Origin: Zychaea mexicana
Taxonomy: Eukaryota; Mucoromycota; Mucoromycetes; Mucorales; Lichtheimiaceae
Direction of reading: 5' to 3'
DNA: 64,000 bases
Assembly (NCBI RefSeq): GCF_025766255.1
Contig: NW_026516714.1
Location: 1-64,000 of the forward strand
The notes below the pieces were generated by a model, which was not told the DNA's origin, did no database searches, and saw only the letters and a list, made by a program, of their open reading frames with translations. Position numbers and translations under genes: made by a program. Each line of letters opens with the position of its first letter. The first letter of the stretch is position 1. Positions 56,601-64,000 of this stretch are shown piece by piece.

Positions 56601-56720
56601 ATGCATAGGCGTATGTCGTTAGTGATCTCTTGATATCCTTTACGATAATTTAGAAAGAGAAGGTCTGCTTATGATGCACTTAGAATGGATGTTTTGTCAC
56701 AAAAAAAAAAAAAAAGCACC
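53619..56720. other. Gene-poor stretch
   Basis: No gene recognised. A 47-residue ORF at 54907-55050 (MRAATPSARRLILETLDANG, then VPYVEYSGDD) reads like real protein but is unplaced. Hydrophobic minus ORFs at 54353-54036 and 54414-54187 overlap in two frames. A (TA)n run lies at 56059-56085 and an A15 run at 56701-56715. Confidence 0.25.
56059..56085. repeat. (TA)n microsatellite
   Basis: AT-dinucleotide run of about 25 bases. Confidence 0.85.
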
Positions 56721-56774
56721 TGGCAGTGGCAGGTGGAAACGAGCGGATGGGCGATGATAGCGGATAGTGTTATG
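56721..56774. repeat. Dispersed repeat, copy 2
   Basis: GGCAGTGGCAGGTGGAAAC, then GATAGCGGATAGTGTTA, matching 53565-53618, again just after an A-run. On the minus strand CACCTGCCACTGCCAGGTG forms a stem followed by a T15 run, like a Pol III or hairpin terminator. Confidence 0.6.
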
Positions 56775-57036
56775 CAAGCTAATCAATACTTATCCTCAGC
56801 TGGTTCGGGCACCGTTTCACTGTGCCGATCCACGCCTGCCGGCTATCGCACATGCGATGAAGACTGCTGTCTTCGCACGTCGCTTTTGCTCCCAACCCAA
56901 AACCACTCTTCTATGCATCGCCATCGTTCAAGCGATCTGGTCAGCACATTGGTTTTTCATATTCGAAGGCCACCCTTTCTATCCGCAGGCAGTAGCTGCT
57001 CATGCCACTGCCATCTATCACCGCACATATAAATAG
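56767..57036 (+). mobile_element. Probable 3' fragment of a LINE-like retrotransposon ORF
   Basis: 89-residue ORF (the first codon is TTG-type context, so it is probably open at its 5' side) ending IVQAIWSAHWFFIFEGHPFY and PQAVAAHATAIYHRTYK. The Trp-rich I-W-x-x-H-W-x-F-x-F-x-x-x-P-F pattern resembles the C-terminal end of non-LTR retrotransposon proteins in fungi as I remember them. No reverse transcriptase motif is adjacent, so it is a truncated piece if the identification is right. Confidence 0.35.
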
Positions 57037-57860
57037 GTTTCTCTTTTCCGTCACTTCTCTGTTCCTCATTTTCTCATACATGTATTCACACCCAATAGTC
57101 CGTCACTCCTCTGGACACTCTGTTGGGAATAAGTTCTGCCTCCAGACCATAAAAAAAAATACTTATGATCAGAATGATTGGGCGTGTACTAGTTTTGGTT
57201 AGCGCCAAGCTCAAGCCAGGGATCAAAGGGTCTCGGTACAGTGTCTACCGTCAATGTTGCTTATGTTGAATACGAGATTATTTTTGGATTTATACCGCGT
57301 CGATATTGGCCGGTGAACAATAGCTTCGGATGATAACGATATATTCGCGCAAGGTGTTGGCAAAATATACATCATTTTTGGTTTGGAGTAAGTATGTGCT
57401 GAATGGTCGTATCCAGCTTCCTGATGGGATAAATGAGCCATTGTAGAAAGTCTCGGCCGTTGTTGGATTAACCATGGTGCGATGTGGTGGCGTGTGTAAC
57501 AAACAAAAGACGCACTCTTAATCAAGTATCAAGTATATACCCACGATCCCTCAAGCCCGCAATGATGGAGGTGGCCAACTTAAAATAGAGTGTCAAGAGC
57601 ATGGCTGTTTTCAACATAGTATGCGCGTCATCCTGTATACAGGCTGCTTCAATATTTGGCTTGGTCATTTTATCAACCACTTCCCTCAGCTGATGTATGA
57701 TACATGTGAAAAAAAAAGATGAGAAAAAAAGAAAACAAAGTGTGAAAGTAACAAAAAAAAGTGTGATCGTGTTGCTATTGCTGCCTGTATTTTTAGCACG
57801 GGCCTGGGACGTGTTTTTTTAAAACCAAACAAAAAATTTTTTCTTCACTCTTTCTTCTCT
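57037..57860. other. Intergenic, no gene seen
   Basis: Short overlapping minus ORFs (57525-57223) and A-rich runs (57710-57760). Nothing recognised. Confidence 0.3.
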
Positions 57861-58289
57861 TCACTTTTCTTTTCCCTTCACTCCCTTGGATCCTCCTGGT
57901 CTTTCTCTTGGCTCTTCCCTTGGTTCTGGTCTTCCCCTCGCTCTGGCTCTTCCCTTGGTCCTGGTCTTGCCTCTGTCGGTCCTGGTCTCAGCCTTTTTCC
58001 CGTGGTCCCCCTGGCTGCCTACAACCGGTCCCTGCTTTGGGCTGTCCAGTCTGGCGTTCAACGGTGTTGGCCACAACCGATCTTCAGGCGAGATCAGAGG
58101 ACGGAGAAATCCTTTTCGGTTTCTCGCCATAGAAATATGGTAGTGTCCTTTCGGTTGGATGCCTTGTCTGCTGGTGTCTGGTCTGCCATGGTGGGGGTCG
58201 CAATGAGGAGCCAGGTGCCACTGTAGATTGCGTTGGACTCTCGGCAATCGACTCTCGGCATTTGACTCTCGACAATCGACGCTCGGCAT
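57861..58289 (-). CDS. Basic, low-complexity ORF overlapping the minisatellite; origin unclear
   Basis: 142 residues open on the minus strand. The central part PLISPEDRLWPTPLNARLDS reads like a real protein, followed by a Lys/Arg/Glu/Gly-rich tail (KTRTKGRARARGRPEPREEP). In the neighbouring frame an ATG near 58182 gives MADQTPADKASNRKDTTIFL, WRETEKDFSVL and stop. The two together look like a frameshifted retroelement gag-type or host basic protein. The 5' part of the ORF is only minisatellite translation. Confidence 0.25.
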   Translation of the reverse strand: MPSVDCRESNAESRLPRVQRNLQWHLAPHCDPHHGRPDTSRQGIQPKGHYHISMARNRKGFLRPLISPEDRLWPTPLNARLDSPKQGPVVGSQGDHGKKAETRTDRGKTRTKGRARARGRPEPREEPRERPGGSKGVKGKEK

Positions 58290-58392
58290 TCGACTCTCGG
58301 CATTCGACTCTCAGCGATCAACTCTCTGGCATTCGACTCTCGGCATTCGACTCTCGGCAATCGACACTCGGCAATCGACACTCGGCAATCAG
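58237..58392. repeat. Minisatellite, 14-bp unit ACTCTCGGCAATCG, about 11 copies
   Basis: Successive units such as ACTCTCGGCAATCG, ACTCTCGGCATTTG, ACGCTCGGCATTCG and ACACTCGGCAATCG differ by one to three bases; one unit has an extra base. Because 14 is not a multiple of 3, it is open in several frames, which explains the ORFs across it on both strands. Confidence 0.9.
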
Positions 58393-58506
58393 CTCCCAGC
58401 TTCAGTGTTCGGCTCCCAGCATCCGAGTATCCAGTAAGCAGCTCCTCCAGCATTCGACAACAGCAGCAAATTTTTTTTTTTCTTTTTTGGGTGTTTCGAG
58501 AGTCAA

Positions 58507-58608
58507 TTCCTTCCCCTACCCCCACCCCTTCCCTTTCCTCTTCCCTTTCCTCTTCCCCACCCCTTCCCTTTCCTCTTCCCTTCCGTCCTTCCCTTCCCCC
58601 TTCCCCAC
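58507..58608. repeat. Pyrimidine-rich CCCTTCC/TTTCCTCTT tandem tract
   Basis: About 100 bases of nearly pure C/T with repeated CCCTTCCCTTTCCTCTT units. Confidence 0.85.
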
Positions 58609-59964
58609 TCACAGGCAATCCTCAACCGATTGCTTGCACTTGACTCTCTCGAAACGTAGTGTACGTCATGGTTCCCACTCGTTTGTACCATGATGGCTGG
58701 GTTTGTGGTTGATTGACCCAGCCAAATGTGTGGGAGACTGGGACTCCCAGGCCGAGGCATTGGTGGCTTTCTTTTCCTCCCCCTTTTACATACTTCTTCT
58801 GTTTCTTCTTGCTTTCTTCATGCTTTTTGTATAGCCTACGGGTTGTGCGAACTGCTTGTTGAGGTCACTTTGTAAAATCGCGTTCTTATTATTTGTCTTT
58901 ATTGTCCACTGATTGTGTTCTTTTAATAAAATTTGTACCCTTCGACTATTGATATTCATAACGATAACTTTTGTCTTTTATAAAATGTTTCTTTACTCTA
59001 ATATTACAATGAATAAAAACCTGCTCTTTTACTTTATGTCCTGCTCAAACTCATTTACAATTTCTTTCCTTGTGAAGATATTTGCGTGTCGCTTCACCTT
59101 GCAATATCCATTTTCTTTCTGACTGTGTTCAATCGTCTTCGCCGCTTCATTTGACAGTTAGGAAAGAACTCATGTTTTGGCGTGCTGTGTCCTTGTTCTT
59201 ATACAATGCTGACAATGTCAAATGGCTCACATTAGATTCGTAATTACTTTTACTTTGCAATGACTCGATCGATTCTAAACATAATATCTAGGCAACCGTT
59301 TGACACAAGCATAATGCACTGACCATGTAATACAATGTCAAAGTGTTGTGAGACCCGTTGCATGTATCAGTTTTTTGGGCACGTCAGAAAGTTTCTTGCG
59401 ACAGCAGAAAGTCTTTTGGACTTGGAACAAGTTGATAGAGCTTTGTGTGCTTAAACTGTCGGTTCTCATGCACTCTACAGCCAAGATCAAATCTTTTGAT
59501 ACTTGATACTGTAATGCCCATACTCATTAGTAGAATTGTTTTACAAACGTTTCAAATGGCGTTCTACTAATAATGTTAAACTTAAATATTCTTTAATAAA
59601 AATACTGTTTTAATAAAACCTCAAAGTCCCACAGCGTCCAGCGAGGTCCCTGGGAATTGAAACCCAACGGGACTTGTTCAATTTTTAAGCCAGTTATCTT
59701 GCTCAAAGGGAATAAATAAGTGATTTATATTCACTCCAAGTCCCCCAGCGTAAAGAAAGCAGTGCATACTGCATTACAATGAGCGGAAGCTAATAATTTT
59801 AAAGGGGTTGCTCTTGAAAACTACCTTCACCATTTCGATTACTGAATCAATTTGTACATCTTTCTACGTGATGACCGCGAAAATCGCAATAAAAATGGTA
59901 CACTAACTTAATGTTAAAATTATACACGATACTTAAAACATATATAAGTACAATAGAGAGCAAA
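58609..59964. other. Gene-poor stretch
   Basis: AT-rich. The phrase AAGTCCCxCAGCGT occurs twice in direct orientation (about 59624 and 59738). No gene recognised. Confidence 0.3.
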
Positions 59965-61285
59965 CAGTTAAAATAGAAGATTGGTCACCCAAATGGGCAC
60001 CAGCAGAAGTCGCTTTTTTGCAAAAGTTTGCACACAAGTTTGGCATGGGCAGACCAGGTTTGAATGAGGCTGGTTGGATACAAATAGCGGAGCACCAGTT
60101 TGATTCCACAATCAAGCGTATGTCGACGCTCTATGCTAAATGACATCGTTTAGCAAAGGTGCCGCTGAATGTACCTTGCCGTTTTGTGACAACATAAAGA
60201 TTTGGCAAGCATCATGGAAAAAGTGGATCAGCTAGCATCCAAAAGGCTTACGACGTGTAATTGCACTTGCTAGACGCCGCATGGATAACATCGCAGCATC
60301 AACGAGTGACGACGATATGATAGTACAGGATGACGACAAGTAAGAAGATTGGAGCAGCAGGCTTAAGCACGACGACGTTGAGAGTGCTACTTGGACATCC
60401 TGGGGCTTAAAGGGATATATGACCCACCACGAGCGAGTCTCGCCGCGAAGCTGTTGCCGCTGCTCATCGGGCTGGTAGCATGCTGTATATGTTAACCGAT
60501 GACCACCACATTACAGCAACAGCCATAAGCCAGGAAATCAACATCCTAACAACCAATTTATCAAGTCAAAACATATGGACCAACTCGTCATGACCAGTCC
60601 ACAGTTCGACTCAATGACCGATGGGCAAATCTATGCCCTTCCACGACTACCACTTGTTGTTGCACGCTGCTTGCCCGAAACCGAAGTCAAGAAGATCCAA
60701 GCATTTGAAATGCGACATTCGATTTCAACGATGACAGGTGATGGTGTCAATTATTTTCGTTCTTATCGTATTGCTGATGTTGATATCGCCATGGGCAAAA
60801 ACGTAGCGATGTAGCCAAGCAAGCATCCGATATTATTTTGACTGACAATACATTTGCAGCCAGTGGCAGAAGGTCGACGTATCTATCAGAACATGCAGCG
60901 CTTCCTTTTGTACATTTACATCATTCTGATGTCACTTGCGCTTGTGCGTAGCCTGCGATTCTAACTATCAACAAGGATTTTGTGATGCATTCTACTGTGC
61001 TCGCGCATCACTCTTGGTAGCTTGTTTACTATGCTCCTTGGTAGTCATGAGACTGTCGTAGTTACTGGCGACCTGGAATGAGCCCACAGGGTCTCAAGAT
61101 CACCCATACCTCACGTACGGTAATCGGGTTTTCTGCTTTGATATCATTTGCCTGGTAATCTTCTTCTACATTCCTGAAGTCAGATTACTCGGCATTACCT
61201 GCGACTGGGAGCTTCCTATTGGATCGACTACATTCTTCGTTGTATCTGGCAAGCTTCATAAGCATTTAAAGCGTCAATTAATGAA
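59965..61285 (+). pseudogene. Type IID (ENA) Na+/K+ P-type ATPase, C-terminal half, degenerate
   Basis: ENA ATPases pump Na+ or K+ out of fungal cells. Patchy plus-strand reading gives WAPAEVAFLQKFAHKFGMGR, AEHQFDSTIKRMSTLYA, KGAAECTLPFCD, GLRRVIALARRRMDN, GLKGIYDPPR, HRAGSMLYMLTDDHHITATA, then the uninterrupted piece 60575-60814 with LPLVVARCLPETEVKKI and the MTGDGVN hinge motif. After AMGKN a frameshift leads to SDVAKQASDIILTDNTFA, VAEGRRIYQNMQRFLLYI and finally FYIPEVRLLGI near the C-terminus. PFDSTIKRMS, TGDGVND and SDVAKxASDIVLTDDNFA are ENA signatures; here TGDGVND has lost its Asp (TGDGVNY). The phosphorylation motif half is absent, and stops and frameshifts are numerous. Confidence 0.8.
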
Positions 61286-63639
61286 ACCCGTGCAAATGCA
61301 TTCTGTCGATGAGTTATTGACCCTATTATCCCATTCACTAAATTATTCTACAGACAATCTAATTTCTTTTCGTTCTACCTTTTGTTCTGCATATTCGTTT
61401 TTCCCTCTCTTTTCGCTCCACATCACCACCATTTCCTATAATAGCAATGAAATTATACTTTTCCACTTGCTTATCCATAAGGAAAGAAGTAATGTATGTA
61501 TTATCGTTAATTGCATGTGCTTAAGCACACGATAAGAAAAGCAAAGAAAGAATAAAGAGGGTGCTCGATTCCCTCATAAAATCAATACTTTGCTGTTCCC
61601 GACAGCGTATTATATAACAACTAGATGACCACAGGCGTCAGCAGCCAAGAATTAATTGTTGGTAACAAGTAGAAACTTTACATATGAACTTACAGAAATT
61701 CAACTGAAACAAGTCCTTATTTTCATTTTCTTCATAACTTATAGCAAGGCTTTCGATGTTTTTTCACCCTTTCGATCGAAAACCAATAGTGAACTCGTTT
61801 GATTTTGCATTAAAACAAAATTAGTTTACTGTACTTTATCATAGGAAAGTAAAAACCTCAAAAACGTCGCGCCATGTAAAAATCTCCTCTCAGCCGACTA
61901 GATATTCCCCCAACCGCCATTCTGAAATGGAAGTATTTTTCAGTAAAGTTAAGGTTAACGCCTTGGTAACAATATGAGCAAATAAGCTAATACTCATAGT
62001 CGTATAATTGAATGCTTAAGCCTCAACCGGAACACTTCGTCTATGATAACTATATTTTTGCTCCTGTTGTTATTGTATAAGTCTGTACAATTCTTGGGGT
62101 GATTTTGGTAACTAGCATTATCCCAAAATGGTGCTGGCATAGGGGAAGACAGCGGTTTTTTTTTCAAGGTAATATATAAGTATCGATCGCTGTTGTGACA
62201 AGCTCAGGGATGAATTTATGATAGCAGTAGGAATGGTGGTTTCCTTTTTTATGTAGTCAGTTGATCCGCCACATCACGCTATTCAGGTCGAAGACAGTTA
62301 TTTTAATAATAAACGTAATGTAGCTGACAGGCGACTATTTTGTAAATACGTGTCCATTTGAACTTTTAAGTCTTTTTTGGCAATACTGCGATAGTTGAAA
62401 GAAAAAATCAACAGCATCATGCAGTCAATATCTCATCAACAATCAATATGATTATATTTCATGGTTTGTCCGGATGTAAGTGGCATTGTCCTAGAAGTTT
62501 AAATCAAAAGGCCTTTAATCAGGTCAACGTGAGTAATGTAGTAAAATGTAGTGGGAAAAAATACGCAACGTCGCTAGCTATGTAGCACCTGCATGTTTAG
62601 ATACTACTACCAGTCAAATAAATGATAATTGAAATAAATGCAAAGCAGCAAGTCGTCCGCACTGGTCTTGTTCGTTATTACACTGCTCTTTCTTTGTTAA
62701 AGAAAAAGAACTAGTAGCACTAGGATTAACGATTATCCAGCCTTTACTGAGCCGTCACTACATCACAAATTTCTATTGATTATGTTGTAGATCGACAAAA
62801 TGTTGACATTCAAGAGCCGGCTGGACAGCTTGACCTAAGGATCAACAGGTGAAGCAATGATAGATTCATCAGTATCAGAGAATGTGGAATTACAACAATT
62901 GAAAGCAAAGGTAAAAAGGTTATTAATCATTGGGTATTTAAATCGGTTATGGCGCTAATACTAGATACTTGAAAAAAGAGACATGGTTTGACTCAGAGGT
63001 TCCCGGTACAAGCAGTGGAAGCAACGAACATGTTGTTCTCCTGACGTGGTTATGGCTGGACTGTTGCAGTAGCAGCACTCAGGATGGAATAAGAATGCAA
63101 ATGCAGGCTACTGACTGTTTATTGTTATTAATAAAGCACCTTGCTCTGTGGAGTGGTCACCAAGTAGCATAAATGTATGGTTCCCTGCGAGCTTTCGATG
63201 CGTATAGTGAGCCCGAATAATCCAGTGAACAGGATGTTGGCGGGCTACTATACAATGACTTTTTAAACTGGCAGTATCCAGCAAACGCTATCCAGTAATC
63301 GCTCGTCAAGGCAACCTGTCCGAAAAACCATCAAAATAGAAGGAACCAACTGTATACTGAAGTCTGTGTTAGATGACGGCGAACCAAAGCCTCAGGGTAA
63401 AGGCGTTTTAGTTGAGTGAAGTCACAGTTAGTGACTCGCGCATCCAAATTTACGTATCTCGGCTGCTTACCCGATACTTCGCCCTCCTTCGCTTAGGAAA
63501 AAAGAAGAATATCAGTTACGCTTCTGCATGTGGTCTTACGTATTTTTTTCTTTTGATACTAGTTTACATGATTCCAATCCCGACAAAATATGGTATCAAC
63601 AGTTGCAGTTACTTTAATTTACAAAGAAGCGTATTTACA
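61286..63639. other. Gene-poor stretch
   Basis: AT-rich. Near 62858 MIDSSVSENVELQQLKAK ends at a GTAAAA donor-like site, a possible exon or relic. Plus ORFs 62969-63172 and 63412-63723 have no recognised domain. Confidence 0.25.
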
Positions 63640-64000
63640 TTAATTTACATGAGCAATTTTTGGATTGGCTTGTTTCTGCAATTTCAACGCTTGTTCAACC
63701 GCTTTGCGTTCACGATCAAATGACCGCTCTTCCAACAGTAGACGCTCCCGCTCAGTCATAACTGACAGTTTAATCCGACCCAGACCCAGATTTCGTGCAA
63801 GATGGACTCCGTAGCCCAAATAAAAATATGCTTTACGCGCAGCCAAGAAACATGCCTTCTTGTCAGTCTTGTCGACACGCTTGACACCTGCTTCCAATAA
63901 CTGCCACACGTCAGTCAATGCACGCACCATTGAATCCTGCTTCTCCAGCAGCGAGAGACAATCATCTAGGAGCATAAGCATCAATGTCTTGCGCTTATCA
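63640..64000 (-). CDS. C-terminal part of an unrecognised coiled-coil protein, runs off the right edge
   Basis: The minus frame is open from 64000 to the TAA at 63640 (about 119 residues). It reads DKRKTLMLMLLDDCLSLLEK, then RALTDVWQLLEAGVKRVDKT, DKKACFLAARKAYFYLGYG, and a highly charged coiled coil ERERLLLEERSFDRERKAVE, ending QKQANPKIAHVN. Composition and length say it is a real coding region. I recognise no family; it could be a host protein or a DNA-binding subunit of a transposon. Confidence 0.55.
   Translation of the reverse strand, partial: DKRKTLMLMLLDDCLSLLEKQDSMVRALTDVWQLLEAGVKRVDKTDKKACFLAARKAYFYLGYGVHLARNLGLGRIKLSVMTERERLLLEERSFDRERKAVEQALKLQKQANPKIAHVN

Noticed and set aside
1..64000. 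tRNA, 5S or snRNA genes
   Set aside because: I looked for GTTCRANNC B boxes with matching A boxes and for U1/U2/U4/U5/U6 signature strings and found none; a covariance-model scan was not possible here.
1..64000. CRISPR arrays or bacterial operons
   Set aside because: Spliced eukaryotic genes throughout; the only tandem arrays are simple repeats and the 14-bp minisatellite.

Overview
The window looks like nuclear DNA of an early-diverging filamentous fungus, most likely Mucoromycota and probably Mucorales (inference). Genes are split by short introns of roughly 50-110 bases with GT-AG (twice GC-AG) borders. Intergenic DNA is AT-rich. The proteins are fungal: Kog1/Mip1-type Raptor, Vta1, Mga2/Spt23, Dia2/Pof3-like F-box proteins, a fungal hexose transporter and an acidic-tailed beta-tubulin. 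Relics of Crypton, pogo/Tigger, LINE-like and Myb/NAM-type transposons are also present.

Left half (1-31 kb), minus/plus mix: start of the TORC1 subunit Raptor (minus, runs off the left edge); COP9 signalosome subunit 2 (plus, 12 exons); ESCRT/MVB factor VTA1 (minus, 5 exons); a small C2H2 zinc-finger protein (minus); an Mga2/Spt23-like IPT/ankyrin transcription factor (minus, 6 exons) whose apparent membrane anchor lies behind an in-frame TAG; a gene-poor gap with a 192-bp pogo-like MITE; a beta-tubulin (plus, 4 exons) with Ala198 and Tyr167, positions linked to benzimidazole insensitivity; a TPR-F-box-LRR protein; a decayed Crypton tyrosine recombinase; and ribosomal protein eL39 (minus, 3 exons).

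Middle (31-43.3 kb), all plus: a disordered basic protein full of T-R-S/G motifs with a predicted N-myristoylation start and a C-terminal coiled coil; a six-exon hexose transporter with GCGGGG (CreA/Mig1-type) sites in its promoter; an F-box/LRR protein followed by a degenerate tandem copy; and an ATF6-like bZIP factor with a membrane segment formed across a splice junction. Keeping that 84-base intron would give a soluble factor ending at a stop made by the 3' splice site.

Right part (43.3-64 kb) is gene-poor and rich in decayed mobile elements: a frameshifted Myb/NAM-like transposon ORF converging on the C-terminus of a Tigger/pogo transposase; a 1.27-kb element with imperfect terminal inverted repeats; a LINE-like 3' fragment; a 14-bp minisatellite; a type IID (ENA) Na/K P-type ATPase pseudogene; and, at the right edge, the C-terminus of an unrecognised coiled-coil protein.

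The genes form no operon. One theme is that two candidate ER-tethered transcription factors (Mga2-like and ATF6-like) sit in the same window, and in both a stop codon next to the membrane segment could decide between soluble and anchored forms. All identifications come from reading the sequence and remembered family motifs; no database search was run.
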